Assembly: GCF_900111365.1 (NCBI RefSeq)
Contig: NZ_FOGZ01000014.1
Span: 1-64,000, forward strand
Direction: 5' to 3'
From: Propionibacterium cyclohexanicum
GTDB taxonomy: Bacteria > Actinomycetota > Actinomycetes > Propionibacteriales > Propionibacteriaceae
Length of the DNA: 64,000 nucleotides
Of the stretch, positions 36,340-45,538 are shown in pieces; the stretch's first letter is position 1, and every line of letters begins with the position of its first letter. Under the pieces are notes generated by a model. The model was not told where the DNA came from. It saw only the letters and a list, made by a program, of their open reading frames with translations, and searched no databases. The translations under genes and the position numbers were made by a program.

Positions 36340-37071
36340 ATGCGCATCAGGGTCATCAACCCCAATACTTCCGAATCGATGACACAGACGATCAAGACCT
36401 CGGCGCAGGCTGCCGCTGCCCCCGATGTCGTCATCGAGGCCGTCACCCCCACGATGGGGCCGGCCAGCATCGAGGGCCACTACGACGAGGCGCTGGCGGT
36501 GCCGGGTGTGCTCACCGAGGTGGCACGCGGCGTCGAGGAGGGCGCGGACGGTTTCGTGCTGGCCTGCTTCGGCGATCCGGGGATGGACGCCGCACGTGAG
36601 CTGGCGCAGGGACGGCCGGTGATCGGTATCGCCCAAGCGGGGATGCACGTTGCGGCGCTTGCGGCTCGGGGCTTTGCCGTGGTCACGACGCTCTCGCGCA
36701 CCGCGGGGCGGGCCTGGGATCTGGCGCGCGGCTATGGTTTCGGCGATCGTTGTGTGGAGGTGCTGGCCTGCGAGGTGCCGGTTCTCGCGGTCGATTCCGC
36801 CGCGGCCATGGTGGCCGATCTGGCCAAGGAGGCGCTGACCCATGAGGGCGTGGAGGCGATCGTGCTCGGCTGCGCGGGGATGGCCGAGATGGCGGCTCGG
36901 GTCACCGCCGAGGTGCACGCCCCGGTGATCGACGGGGTCGGCGCGGCTGTGGGCCTGGTGGAGACGATGGTGCGCATCGGGGTGGGCGGGTGCGCGCGGG
37001 GGGAGTATGCGCATCCGCTTCCCAAGCGCTACACCGGCCTGCTGGAGGGGTTCAGCATCCCCCAGGGTTGA
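36340..37071 (+). CDS. Asp/Glu/hydantoin racemase family protein (likely allantoin racemase)
   Basis: 243-residue cofactor-independent racemase. Family start RIRVINPNTSESMT, with the two catalytic cysteines in LACFGDPG and VLGCAGM. ATG 36340 follows AAAGGA. Enzymes of this group racemise 5-substituted hydantoins; allantoin is a hydantoin and allantoinases are usually stereospecific, so placement after the allantoin permease suggests it converts (R)-allantoin to the form used by AllB. The substrate is inferred from context. Confidence 0.85.
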   Translation: MRIRVINPNTSESMTQTIKTSAQAAAAPDVVIEAVTPTMGPASIEGHYDEALAVPGVLTEVARGVEEGADGFVLACFGDPGMDAARELAQGRPVIGIAQAGMHVAALAARGFAVVTTLSRTAGRAWDLARGYGFGDRCVEVLACEVPVLAVDSAAAMVADLAKEALTHEGVEAIVLGCAGMAEMAARVTAEVHAPVIDGVGAAVGLVETMVRIGVGGCARGEYAHPLPKRYTGLLEGFSIPQG

Positions 37072-37264
37072 GTCTTGCCGCATGGCTGGCGCCGGCGGCG
37101 AACTCATTCTGACCGAAGTCTGCCCCCACGAGTACTTGGCGCCGGGAATGGGCCACCGTGGGTCACAAAAAGCACGCCCGCCTTCCCGCAACCGGGCTCG
37201 CGCCGGTCCGGTGCCGCGACGGCGGGACCGGGATCAGGTCCGGCATCGGCCCACGCCACGAGCG

Positions 37265-39745
37265 TCACATCTCCAGCGCAGTGTGCAGCCTCGAAAGCGT
37301 CCAGACCCGCTGGCTGTGGCAGGCCCGCAACGTGAGCCACAGGCACAGTGCACCGAAACCGGCCAGGACCAGCACATCCACCCAGACCATGCCGCTCGGT
37401 CCGCCAGCGATGAGCCTTCGGAGGCCGGCCACCGCATAGGTCATGGGTAAGATGGTGTGCAGCCCCTCGAAGAACGGTCCGGCGGTCTGGATCGGGTAGG
37501 TGGCCCCGGCCGCGCTCAGCTGCAGGACGAGCAGGATGAGGGCGAACAGCCTTCCGGGGGCGTGGAACATGGCGACGAGTGCCTGGTGGATCGAGGCAAA
37601 GACAACTCCGACCAATGCAGTGAACAGTACGGCTCCCCATGGATGTGCCGCATGGAGCCCCAGGACGAAGTGCATGAACGTCCACAGGACCAGCGCGCCG
37701 ATCGTTCCGGCAAACACGCCGGGGAACCATCCCGCCACTGCCGACCGCCACGACGGGGCGGTGGACACCATGCCTCGCGGGGAAATCGGGCGGATCAGCA
37801 TGTAGCAGACCATGCCGCCGACCCACAGCCCGATGCACAGGAAGTACGGCGCGAGTCCGGCCCCGTAACCAGCCACCGCGTTGTCCCGTGTCGCGGTGGC
37901 GTTCACCTGGTCGGCAGTGGCGGTGGCTCGGGTCATGCTCTGGGAGGCATCGGCGGCCGGCACGGAATTCGCACCGCCGGTGAGTTTCGAGGCCAATTCC
38001 TTGATGCCGTTGTCCACCGTGCCCAGCCCGCTCGCCAGGCTTCCGGCGCCGGTGGAGAGCTTCTCGGCCCCCTCTGCCAGCGAATCGACACCGGTGCTCA
38101 GCGCGGACGCGGCGCTGGCGAGCTGGCCCGAACCGGATGCCACCCGGCCAGCCCCCGAGCGCAGCGAGTCGGAGGAGGCCGACAGTGTGGACAGCCCCCT
38201 TGTCAGCGTGCCCGAACCGTCGCGCAGGCTCTGCGAGGACGCCGACAGATCGTTCAGCACGCCGAGCACGGTGGGGGAGCTGCCCTGCTTCGATGCGGAA
38301 TCCGTGGTGCCACCGATGCTGGCGGCCAGCTGGGACGCCCCCTTGGCCAGGGCTGGAGCCCCGGTGGTGGGGTCGGCAAGTTTCTGCGCACCGGCTGCTG
38401 CCTGCTGGCTGCCGGCAAGCAGCTTCTTGCCACCGGCATCGAGCTGGGCAACGCTGCCGGACAGCTGTGCCGTCGAGCTCGACAGGGCGGAGGTGCCCGC
38501 TGCCAGCGCTGTCGCCGAGGAGGCGAGCGGGCCGTTCTCCTGGGTACTGAGCCTGCTCAACTGCTGGCACAGGGCATCGGCTGCGGTGTGCTCGGCGGCA
38601 CATTCGGCGGCGAGCTCATCGACGCCCTGGGTGTACTTCGTCACTGCGCCGGCCAGGTCACCCGAACCCGTGACGAGCTGGTTCAGCTGATCACGCGCAT
38701 GCTGGGAGTTGAGCGAGACGTCGAGGGCCGACAGTCCCTGCGACAGGGCCGCTGCGCCGGGGACCAGTTGTTCGGAGTGGGCGTCGGCAGCCGCCTGCGC
38801 CGAGCCCAGACCCTGCGAGAGCTCAGTGACGCCTGCCGACAGCGACTGGCTGCCCTGGCTCAGCGAACCAGCGGCTCCCTGCAACTGCGCGCCCTTCGCT
38901 GCCAGCTGGTCGACACCGCGGGTGTAACTGGTGATCCCCGCGGTGAGTTGTCCCGCGCCCACCGCCGCCTGGTCGGCCCCCTTCGTATAGCTGTCGACTC
39001 CCGAGTTGAGGCTGGCGGCACCACTGGACAGCGTGCTCGCGCCCTGTGACAGGTCTGCAGCGCCCGAGCGGGCGGTGGTAGCGCCCGAGGAGAGCGCTGC
39101 GGCACCCGAGGTGAGCTGGTCCGCCCCGGACAGGGCCTGACCGGCACCCGCGCCAAGGCTGTTCGCGCCCGATGCCGCCTGCCCCAACTGGGTGTGCAGA
39201 TCGCCGAAGTTCAGGAAGACCTGGTTGAGAAAGCGCGTGCTCAGCGAGCGAGACAGACTTGACTGGATGCTGGCGGCCAGCTGGGTCGCCACACTTCCGG
39301 TGATGAAATTCGTCGCGTCATTGGTGCGCACGGTGAGCTGGGCCTGGTGGGGATCGCTGGTTCCCACTGTTGCCAGGGTCGACGAGAAATCGCTGGGGAT
39401 CACCAACTCTGCCGCGTACTTCCCGCTTGTCAGTCCGGCGTCGGCGGCACTGCGGCTGGTCGAGGTCCAGTTGAAGCTCTTGGCAGCGGCCGTGGTGAGC
39501 TCCCGGGTGAGATCGGCCCCGGCATCGATGGTGGAACTCTGGCCGTTCTGGATGCTGGTGGCGGACACGTCCTCGTTGACGATCGCTGCCGGCACCCGGT
39601 GCAGATTGCCCACCGGGTCCCAGTTCGCCGAGAGATAGGCGAGCGCGTAGATCGTCGGCAGCACGAGAACGATGAGGATGGCCAGCCGTGTGAGCCTGGA
39701 GTGCCGGAAGCGGGCGAGTTCGAACGAGGTGAGGAAGTAGCGCAT
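37265..39745 (-). CDS. YhgE/Pip-family membrane protein with coiled-coil repeat stalk
   Basis: 826 residues. One N-terminal transmembrane helix (about 20-40: TRLAILIVLVLPTIYALAYL), the YhgE/Pip N-terminal domain up to about 200, then roughly 400 residues of recurring Ser/Gly/Ala-rich units (LSSGA, LSQGA, LAAGT) forming a long extracytoplasmic helical stalk, and five or six C-terminal spans of ABC-2 permease type. Family members include the lactococcal phage infection protein Pip. The adjacent ABC-like ATPase, 12 bp upstream, suggests the pair is an export system. The substrate is unknown. Confidence 0.85.
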   Translation of the reverse strand: MRYFLTSFELARFRHSRLTRLAILIVLVLPTIYALAYLSANWDPVGNLHRVPAAIVNEDVSATSIQNGQSSTIDAGADLTRELTTAAAKSFNWTSTSRSAADAGLTSGKYAAELVIPSDFSSTLATVGTSDPHQAQLTVRTNDATNFITGSVATQLAASIQSSLSRSLSTRFLNQVFLNFGDLHTQLGQAASGANSLGAGAGQALSGADQLTSGAAALSSGATTARSGAADLSQGASTLSSGAASLNSGVDSYTKGADQAAVGAGQLTAGITSYTRGVDQLAAKGAQLQGAAGSLSQGSQSLSAGVTELSQGLGSAQAAADAHSEQLVPGAAALSQGLSALDVSLNSQHARDQLNQLVTGSGDLAGAVTKYTQGVDELAAECAAEHTAADALCQQLSRLSTQENGPLASSATALAAGTSALSSSTAQLSGSVAQLDAGGKKLLAGSQQAAAGAQKLADPTTGAPALAKGASQLAASIGGTTDSASKQGSSPTVLGVLNDLSASSQSLRDGSGTLTRGLSTLSASSDSLRSGAGRVASGSGQLASAASALSTGVDSLAEGAEKLSTGAGSLASGLGTVDNGIKELASKLTGGANSVPAADASQSMTRATATADQVNATATRDNAVAGYGAGLAPYFLCIGLWVGGMVCYMLIRPISPRGMVSTAPSWRSAVAGWFPGVFAGTIGALVLWTFMHFVLGLHAAHPWGAVLFTALVGVVFASIHQALVAMFHAPGRLFALILLVLQLSAAGATYPIQTAGPFFEGLHTILPMTYAVAGLRRLIAGGPSGMVWVDVLVLAGFGALCLWLTLRACHSQRVWTLSRLHTALEM

Positions 39746-39757
39746 GGTGGTGTCCGA

Positions 39758-40669
39758 TCAGCGAGTGGTGGACGAGGTGGAGGAGCTGGTTCGTGCCGCG
39801 AGCCGGCGTCCGGGCAGGTCGTAGATGAGCAGTTCGCGTCCGGCGATGTCAGCGAGGTCCTCGATCACGTCGGGGTCGAGCCCATCGTGTTCGCAGCTCG
39901 CGACGATGGTCAGTGGCTGCCCCGGGTGTGTGGCGCGAAGTGCCGTCAGCAGACCCCAGGCTCGCGCCCGGTCGTCCACGGCGCGCAGCTGGTCGACATC
40001 GTCGACGAGCAACAACTCGGGACCGTCCATCAGGGCGAGCAGTGTGCTCAATGTGAAGCGCTCCAGGGGCGTCAGATCAGCGATGCGCTCACTGCCTTGC
40101 AGCCGTGGCAGCAGGTCGGCGTCGCCCGGAATCGGTGTTCCGATGACGATCGCGTGGGCGCGGCGGGCGAGGGGCTCAGCTGCATCGAGCTGCGAGTTCA
40201 TGGCGTCGATCGCCGCAGCGACGCGCGCGCTCCCAATCGAGAAGCCGAACCGGTGCAGCAACAACTGTTCAGCGACGTGTTGTTGGACACTCAGGGCCTG
40301 GTCCAGCTCGTTGAGCTGCGGGAACGGCCCAAGGGCCACCTGCCGGCGGATCTGTTTCATCTGGGTGCGCAGGTCAAAGCCGGCGACTCTCCCCGTTCCG
40401 GTGCTCGGCTTCATCCGCCCGCCGATCGTGAGGAGCACGCAGGTGCGTCCGCTCCCGACCGGGCCGTCGATGACCAGCAGACTGCCTGGGTTCGCCGTGA
40501 AGGAGATTGGCCCGTAGACCGTCTTCTTCTTCTGGAGCATCGCGAGATCGTCGATGACGAGCTCCTTGCCAGCCCGCTTCTTCGGGGCTTCGCCCGGGCT
40601 TGTTCGCGCCTGGGCGGCTGGCTTGTCAGGGTTTGGGCGCAGAGTATTCAAGGATGTGGAGACAGGCAT
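39758..40669 (-). CDS. ABC-like ATPase partner of the YhgE/Pip protein, atypical signature
   Basis: 303 residues. Walker A reads GPVGSGRTC, Walker B is LLLVDDVD and a switch-like region is IVASCEHDG. The usual ABC signature LSGGQ is missing; the corresponding region reads ADLTPLERFTLSTLLALMDGP. The first 45 residues and the Ser/Thr-rich C-terminal tail are low in complexity. ATG 40669 (MPVSTSLNTLRPN) follows a GAGGAGAAA ribosome site. It shares a transcript with the membrane protein downstream. It probably supplies energy or regulation to it, though the altered signature leaves ATP turnover uncertain. Confidence 0.75.
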   Translation of the reverse strand: MPVSTSLNTLRPNPDKPAAQARTSPGEAPKKRAGKELVIDDLAMLQKKKTVYGPISFTANPGSLLVIDGPVGSGRTCVLLTIGGRMKPSTGTGRVAGFDLRTQMKQIRRQVALGPFPQLNELDQALSVQQHVAEQLLLHRFGFSIGSARVAAAIDAMNSQLDAAEPLARRAHAIVIGTPIPGDADLLPRLQGSERIADLTPLERFTLSTLLALMDGPELLLVDDVDQLRAVDDRARAWGLLTALRATHPGQPLTIVASCEHDGLDPDVIEDLADIAGRELLIYDLPGRRLAARTSSSTSSTTR

Positions 40670-40740
40670 GGGTTTCTCCTCGCGAGGAGCCGTACCGGAA
40701 GCGATACACGGCATTCCGACGACATGGCAGTGAGATGCAC

Positions 40741-40799
40741 ACTGTATTCGATACACATCGTATTGGATACATAGTGTATTCGATACGCAGTGTATGCAC
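40741..40799. promoter_or_regulatory. Tandem TetR-type operator array, 16-bp period
   Basis: Palindromic GTATTCGATAC at 40744, GTATTGGATAC at 40760 and GTATTCGATAC at 40776, exactly 16 bp apart, with a degenerate fourth unit (GTATG) at 40792. The array ends about 70 bp upstream of the ATPase start and follows the TetR gene, so it is a likely multi-site operator of that repressor. Confidence 0.7.
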
Positions 40800-40843
40800 T
40801 TGCCATCCGCGGGCACAACAGGCAGCGTGCCCCGGCGAAGACG

Positions 40844-41497
40844 TCAGTCGGTCGTGGACGCTGGACGACCCGGGGTGGTGGGCTCCGCGGGGCCCGTTGC
40901 CCCGATGAGCAGCGCCGCGACCGTCGCCGCACAGGTTCGCATGGCGATGTCGCGGTCGACGTCGTTGAGATAGATCTGTTCCAGCCACCCGTTGATGATC
41001 GCGACGATGCTGGTCGCCAGGGAGCCGAGATCGACAGTTGCCCGCAATCCCAGCTCGTGGATTTCCTCATCCAGGATGCTGACGGTCTGCTCGTGCAGCC
41101 GGGCGTGAAACGCGATGTAGGGGCGCCTGGCCTCGGGGAGTCTCAGGGAGCGGGCAGCGATCTCGCGCACCAGCAGAAACCACTCGCGATCGGTCGGAAT
41201 GATGAGAAGGTGATCGGCGACTCCACTCATGAGCTGCTTCTGGGTGGACGCCTCGGGGTCGCGCTTGACCATTGGCCCGCCGGCCGTGAGCAAGTCGTCG
41301 GCGCGCTTCTCGAAAAGGGCCACGAGGAGATCGTCCATGGAGCCGAAGTTCGAGTAGAACGCGCCACGGGTGAAGCCCGCGAGCTCACACACCGACTCCA
41401 CCGAGACCGAGGTCAGCGAGTGCTCGCTGATCAGCGTGAAGGCAGCAGCGATGAGCCGCTCACGGGTTGCTGCCCGCCGCCTGCCCTGTTCCGTCAT
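40844..41497 (-). CDS. TetR/AcrR-family transcriptional regulator
   Basis: 217 residues. The N-terminal helix-turn-helix reads RERLIAAAFTLISEHSLTSVSVESVCELAGFTRGAFYSNFGSMDDLL, a clear TetR_N domain. The C-terminal ligand-binding part is unassigned. Start at 41497 (MTEQGRRRAAT). It is located directly upstream of the ATPase/YhgE operon on the same strand; the palindromic array lies between them. Likely a repressor of the export pair and possibly of itself. Confidence 0.87.
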   Translation of the reverse strand: MTEQGRRRAATRERLIAAAFTLISEHSLTSVSVESVCELAGFTRGAFYSNFGSMDDLLVALFEKRADDLLTAGGPMVKRDPEASTQKQLMSGVADHLLIIPTDREWFLLVREIAARSLRLPEARRPYIAFHARLHEQTVSILDEEIHELGLRATVDLGSLATSIVAIINGWLEQIYLNDVDRDIAMRTCAATVAALLIGATGPAEPTTPGRPASTTD

Positions 41498-41559
41498 ACC
41501 CGGCCCCCTGTGCGCACCGCCGCAAGATTCTATCGCCACAGTGCGCACAGCTTGGACAT

Positions 41560-42663
41560 TCAGCCGGCTCTTCCGGCCCCGAGGGGGCCGAGCCAGGGCG
41601 TGAAGCCATCGTCGCACCGCTCCCAGTACTGGCCGCGCTCGGCGATCTCGTCATCGGTGAGCAGGCAGGCCCGAAAGGCCTCCTCGAGTTCGTCGCGCCC
41701 CTCGTCGATGCCGACGACGACGATTCTGGTCAACGGGCGGGTGTTGCCCCACGAGCCGGCCTGCCCGATCGACAGCTGGCCCCCGGCGCCGTCCCACTGG
41801 CAGGTCTGGGTGGGTCGGCTGGGCAGCCAGAAGCAGCCGCGTGCGCGCCGTGCCCCGGCGCCGAGAACCCTGATCGCCGCGTGGAGGCGATCAGGGTGGA
41901 AGGGTCGCGCAGAGGCCAGGTCGAGGACCCAGGGCTGAGCGTGGTGGTGGCGGGGCAACGGGCCGCGGCGCACCACCGCATTCCACTGCTCACAGCTCCG
42001 GTGGTCGTGGACCCCAGCCAGCAGGCCCGCCAGATCGAGTTCGCCGACCGATCCTGCCAACGCAATACCCGGGCGTCCGAGAGTCCGGATCAGCGCCCGC
42101 TCGCGACTCCCGGCATCGGGGCAGACCACGGCATCGGCGCACTCCACCATCGCCGAGGCGGTCTCTGCGACACCGCGCAGGTCGTCCTCGCGCACCGGCA
42201 GCTCGCGCTCGTCAAGGTAGTCAGGCCCCACCAGATCGTCGCAGGCAGTGCTGCCCTCCAGCGCCACGACCGATGCGGCCAGCCGCACATGGGGTGCCCT
42301 GCCCGGATTCGCATGGAGCGCCCGGCAGACCTGCATGGCCTCGACCGTCGCCGGCAACTGGGCGATCACCGCCTCGTACGTGTGTTGAGTGCTCAACCGC
42401 TCGAGCGTCGCGATGAGATCGGCTCGCACCGTGCAGTCCAGACAGGCATCGGTCATGTCCAGCTCGACTCGCTCGAGCACCTCGTGTTCGTCGCAGACTG
42501 TTCTGGTGAGCGTTTCTCGCCGGGGATCGAAATGATGGCGCACGACCGCCAGGCCAGGCACATACCACTGCATGACAGTGGTGGTGGTGGCCATTGATGT
42601 CTCGGTCAGCCCGCTGACCAGGACGACTTTCGTTGCCCGGCCACCCGATTCGTCATCCCTCAT
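41560..42663 (-). CDS. COG0523-type GTPase (CobW/zinc chaperone-like), degenerate P-loop
   Basis: 367 residues, organised like CobW/YjiA-type proteins: an N-terminal domain starting [21 protein letters not shown] where a GxxxGKT P-loop is expected but altered, a metal-binding CLDCTV motif (CXXC) in place of the usual CXCC, and a C-terminal CobW_C-like domain ([30 protein letters not shown]). The gene starts within the rpmJ stop codon (ATGA), so it belongs to the zinc-responsive ribosomal protein operon. The role is probably zinc allocation under deficiency. Loss of a standard P-loop lysine makes GTPase activity doubtful. Confidence 0.78.
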   Translation of the reverse strand: MRDDESGGRATKVVLVSGLTETSMATTTTVMQWYVPGLAVVRHHFDPRRETLTRTVCDEHEVLERVELDMTDACLDCTVRADLIATLERLSTQHTYEAVIAQLPATVEAMQVCRALHANPGRAPHVRLAASVVALEGSTACDDLVGPDYLDERELPVREDDLRGVAETASAMVECADAVVCPDAGSRERALIRTLGRPGIALAGSVGELDLAGLLAGVHDHRSCEQWNAVVRRGPLPRHHHAQPWVLDLASARPFHPDRLHAAIRVLGAGARRARGCFWLPSRPTQTCQWDGAGGQLSIGQAGSWGNTRPLTRIVVVGIDEGRDELEEAFRACLLTDDEIAERGQYWERCDDGFTPWLGPLGAGRAG

Positions 42664-42782
42664 CCCTGGCGCGCCTTGAGCCGGGGGTTCTTCTTGTTGA
42701 TCACATACACCCGGCCGCGCCGGTGGACGATCTGGGAGCCCGGCTGGTTCTTCAGCGAGCGCAGTGAGTTGCGGACCTTCAT
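42660..42782 (-). CDS. rpmJ: 50S ribosomal protein L36, zinc-free paralog
   Basis: 40-residue protein read directly from the minus strand: starts [19 protein letters not shown] and ends NPRLKARQG. It has none of the cysteines of zinc-binding L36, marking it as the C-minus version used when zinc is scarce. Translationally coupled on both sides by ATGA overlaps, with rpmE2 upstream and the COG0523 gene downstream. Confidence 0.92.
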   Translation of the reverse strand: MKVRNSLRSLKNQPGSQIVHRRGRVYVINKKNPRLKARQG

Positions 42783-43129
42783 CGGTGGTCTCCTTCGTTT
42801 TCTTGATTGCTGGCACGTACATCTGTGAGTTGCATGTCTGCCTGCGTGGCCGGCGTGCTCTTGGCCGCTGTGTCCGTCTTCTGGAAGCGGCCGGTGCCGT
42901 ACCGGCGGTTGAAACGCTCGATGCGCCCCTCGGTGTCGACGATCTTGTCCCGGCCCGTCCAGAAGGGGTGGCTGGCCGATGAGATCTGCACGTCGATCAG
43001 TGGGTAGACGCCGCCGTCGAAGTCGATCGTCTTCTCCGAGGTGAGTGTGGATCCGGTGCGGAAGATCAGGCCGGCCGCGCGGTCGCGGAAGACAACCTGG
43101 TGGTAGTCGGGATGGATGAGTGCTTGCAT
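42779..43129 (-). CDS. rpmE2: 50S ribosomal protein L31 type B (zinc-free)
   Basis: 116 residues beginning [16 protein letters not shown]. The family motif [10 protein letters not shown] is present and the CXXC zinc ligands of L31A are absent. About 30 residues of extra C-terminal tail beyond usual L31B look unstructured. First gene of the minus-strand zinc-starvation operon, facing rpmB across a Zur-like palindrome. A perfect TATAAT box for this strand lies at 43162-43167, inside that palindrome. Confidence 0.92.
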   Translation of the reverse strand: MQALIHPDYHQVVFRDRAAGLIFRTGSTLTSEKTIDFDGGVYPLIDVQISSASHPFWTGRDKIVDTEGRIERFNRRYGTGRFQKTDTAAKSTPATQADMQLTDVRASNQENEGDHR

Positions 43130-43147
43130 GACACCTGCTATCTTATG

Positions 43148-43164
43148 TGAGAATGAGTCTCATT
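43148..43164. promoter_or_regulatory. Zur-box-like palindrome
   Basis: TGAGAATGAGTCTCATT contains the perfect palindrome AATGAG-T-CTCATT and resembles actinobacterial Zur operators. It lies between the divergent rpmE2 and rpmB starts and overlaps the minus-strand TATAAT. Zinc-bound Zur would repress both operons at once. Confidence 0.7.
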
Positions 43165-43180
43165 ATACATAGGAGGAATG

Positions 43181-43417
43181 ATGGCACGCACCTGTCAGGT
43201 CACCGGGGCACGCCCCGGGTTCGGGAACAACGTCTCGCACTCACACCGGCGGACCCGCCGGCGCTTCGACGTGAATGTGCAGGACAAGAGCTATTGGGTG
43301 CCGAGTCTCGGCCGTCGGGTGAGTCTGCGGCTGACACCCCGCGCGATGCGCACCATTGACCATCGGGGAATCGACGCCGTCATCCAGGAGATGGTGCGGG
43401 CCGGAGCGAAGATCTGA
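43181..43417 (+). CDS. rpmB: 50S ribosomal protein L28 (zinc-free paralog)
   Basis: 78 residues beginning [20 protein letters not shown], with RRRFDVNVQ and [12 protein letters not shown] typical of L28. Only one cysteine remains, so the zinc knuckle is missing. Of the two adjacent ATGs I chose 43181, since AGGAGG at 43171-43176 is too close to 43178. Overlaps rpmG by TGATG. Confidence 0.92.
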   Translation: MARTCQVTGARPGFGNNVSHSHRRTRRRFDVNVQDKSYWVPSLGRRVSLRLTPRAMRTIDHRGIDAVIQEMVRAGAKI

Positions 43418-43587
43418 TGGCCTCGTCGGGCAAGGACCTTCGTCCCCTGGTCAAACTGCGGTCCAGCGCCGGAACCGGCTATACCTATGTGACGCGCAAG
43501 AACCGCCGCAACAACCCTGAGCGCCTCGTATTGCGAAAGTACGATCCCGTAGTCCGCCGCCATGTGGAGTTCAGGGAATCGCGCTGA
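43417..43587 (+). CDS. rpmG: 50S ribosomal protein L33 (zinc-free paralog)
   Basis: 56 residues, read directly: starts [19 protein letters not shown], with [21 protein letters not shown] typical of L33 and no cysteines. It shares one base with the rpmB stop and ends the plus-strand half of the zinc-starvation cluster. Confidence 0.92.
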   Translation: MASSGKDLRPLVKLRSSAGTGYTYVTRKNRRNNPERLVLRKYDPVVRRHVEFRESR

Positions 43588-43610
43588 GCTGGTCAGCGGT
43601 CAGCATTTTT
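43583..43610 (+). terminator. Intrinsic terminator after rpmG
   Basis: GCTGA (overlapping the rpmG stop) can pair with TCAGC at 43600-43604, directly followed by ATTTTT. This is one of few T-runs after a stem in the window. Confidence 0.5.
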
Positions 43611-43650
43611 CTGCGTTCACAGCGCAGCTGCGAGCGCTTCGGCCAACTCG

Positions 43651-43689
43651 CCCGGTGACCCAAAGCCCGGTGACCCAAAGCCCGGTGAC
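43651..43689. repeat. Short 15-bp tandem repeat
   Basis: CCCGGTGACCCAAAG occurs at 43651 and 43666, with a third partial copy CCCGGTGAC at 43681. GGTGAC recurs again at 43708 and 43731. Located between the convergent rpmG and GH28-like genes; no function is evident. Confidence 0.6.
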
Positions 43690-43741
43690 ATGGTGTCCTA
43701 AGACGTGGTGACACTAGACATGGTGACGCTGGGTCAGGGCT

Positions 43742-45538
43742 TCATCGCGGCGTACGGGTGAACACCAGTCCCGAGTCATCGGTGAGCTGGGCGAAGAAAC
43801 CGGCTCCCAGATCGGATGTCACATCGGTGAAGCTGCTGTTCTGCAGTCCGGAGATCTGGGCCGGCTTGGCATGGGTGAACCGCAGGCTGCTGAAGTTGAT
43901 CCGGGTCGGCGGAGCCGACGCGAGCCCGGTGATCGCTATTCCGGGGCCGCTCGTCGTGTCGATCGTGCATCCGGACACGGAAATGTCGTGGAAGAGCGGT
44001 CCATCAGTGGCATTTGCTGTGCTGGCGGCCTGCGATTGTGGATAGCGGCCGGTGACGACGAATGGCTCCCCCTGTTCCTCGGTGATGTCCGACAGAGCGC
44101 TGTTGCGGAAGATGATGTCATGGACACCCCCGCCATTTCCCGCCGATGACTTCACGCGTAATCCGCTCGCGGAGCCATTGACGACATTGTCTTCGGCCAG
44201 CACCTGCGAAATGCCGGCGGCAGTGCCGCTCCCGAGCGCCAACGCGGCGTGCCCGTGGCGGAAATAGTTGTCGAAGACCCACACATCCGACACAGGTTGT
44301 TCCTTCTCGCCCTCGGTGCCATACCCGGCATTGAGGTCGACGGAGTCGTCGCCGGTGTCGAAGATGCTGTCCAGCACGTCCAGACCCTGGCTGTTCGCGA
44401 AGTCGATACCGTCGCCATTGTTGGTGTCGTAGGAGTCAACGGTGAGCCCGTCAAGGGTGACAGTGTGAGAATCGTTGACGGTGAGAACGTGCATGGACGG
44501 ATTGACCAGGCTCAGCCCGCCGCCCACATACAGGCCCGTGGTGTGGCGAACCGAGATCAGGCTCGAGCGCCATTGATAGGCCTTGCTTGCACTGGCATTC
44601 AGCGCACTGCGCGCATAGGCATCCTGGGCTGCGGCGAGCAGCCCGGTGGAGACCACGGTGGAGTCATTGCCCTTGGCGAACTGCTGTTGTGCCACGGTCT
44701 TCCAGCCCTGGCCGTTGATGGTGCCGCCGCCGATGATCCGGATGTCCCTGACCTCCTCTGCATCGGATCCCGCGCTGATCAGGGGTTTCGGCTGGGCGGA
44801 GTCAGGGCTGCGATAGTCCGTGGCCACGGTGCTGCCGAGCAGGGTGCCTTCCACGTCGAGGGTGAGCTGGCTCTTCAGTTGAAGAGGACCGCTGAGAAAA
44901 GTCTTGCCAGCAGGCAGCAGGACGGTGCCACCGGCTGGGCTCGCGTCGATGGCCCGTTGGATCGCTGCGGTGTCATCGTGCGTGCCGTCACCTGTGGCCC
45001 CCATTGACAGCACATCGGTGATGGAGGACGCAGCAGCTGTCGTGATGGTCAGTTCCTTGCCAAAGGGGTGGCTCTGCCCGTGCTCGTCCAGTGCCTCAAC
45101 CGAGAAGCTGTGGGTGGTGAGGGGAGCCAGCCCGGTAACGGTGACATAGCGCGTCGCTGTGGTGTAGGCCGCGCTGTTGTCCGGATCTGCCCGGAAAGCA
45201 GCCAGAGCCGATTGCGCTGCTGTGTGGTCCTGCCCGCTTTCCCCGATGTCGTGACCGTCGCGCTGGAGGCGGTAACCGGCGATTGGCCAGGACACCTGTG
45301 GAGCGGTCCACGCCAGTGTGAGACCGGTGGGCCCGGTGGTGCCGGGTACTGCGAGCAGGGTGCCCGAGGCCTGCCAGGGCGCTGGGCTCGTGTCGGCTGG
45401 GCTCGCGCTGGCGTGCTGTGTGCCGCCGGTGCCGTCCAGTGTGTGCCTCGTGACGAGGATCGAGACAGCACCCACACACAGGGCTGTGACAAGGACGAGC
45501 GCCACGATCCAGCATCGTCTGTGCGGCAATTCGCTCAC
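43742..45538 (-). CDS. Secreted/anchored GH28-like pectinase-fold protein with fibronectin III domain
   Basis: 598 residues. One N-terminal hydrophobic segment (WIVALVLVTALCVGAVSILV), then a fibronectin type III-like domain (about 55-165), then a right-handed parallel beta-helix resembling polygalacturonases: ATGDGTHDDTAAIQRAID at its start, DTNNGDGIDFAN in place of NTDGxD, TGDDSVDLN for the paired aspartates, GHAALALGSGT for the GH motif, and GLRVKSS for RIK. The catalytic aspartates appear kept. The substrate is probably an acidic or other polysaccharide outside the cell. Confidence 0.78.
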   Translation of the reverse strand: MSELPHRRCWIVALVLVTALCVGAVSILVTRHTLDGTGGTQHASASPADTSPAPWQASGTLLAVPGTTGPTGLTLAWTAPQVSWPIAGYRLQRDGHDIGESGQDHTAAQSALAAFRADPDNSAAYTTATRYVTVTGLAPLTTHSFSVEALDEHGQSHPFGKELTITTAAASSITDVLSMGATGDGTHDDTAAIQRAIDASPAGGTVLLPAGKTFLSGPLQLKSQLTLDVEGTLLGSTVATDYRSPDSAQPKPLISAGSDAEEVRDIRIIGGGTINGQGWKTVAQQQFAKGNDSTVVSTGLLAAAQDAYARSALNASASKAYQWRSSLISVRHTTGLYVGGGLSLVNPSMHVLTVNDSHTVTLDGLTVDSYDTNNGDGIDFANSQGLDVLDSIFDTGDDSVDLNAGYGTEGEKEQPVSDVWVFDNYFRHGHAALALGSGTAAGISQVLAEDNVVNGSASGLRVKSSAGNGGGVHDIIFRNSALSDITEEQGEPFVVTGRYPQSQAASTANATDGPLFHDISVSGCTIDTTSGPGIAITGLASAPPTRINFSSLRFTHAKPAQISGLQNSSFTDVTSDLGAGFFAQLTDDSGLVFTRTPR

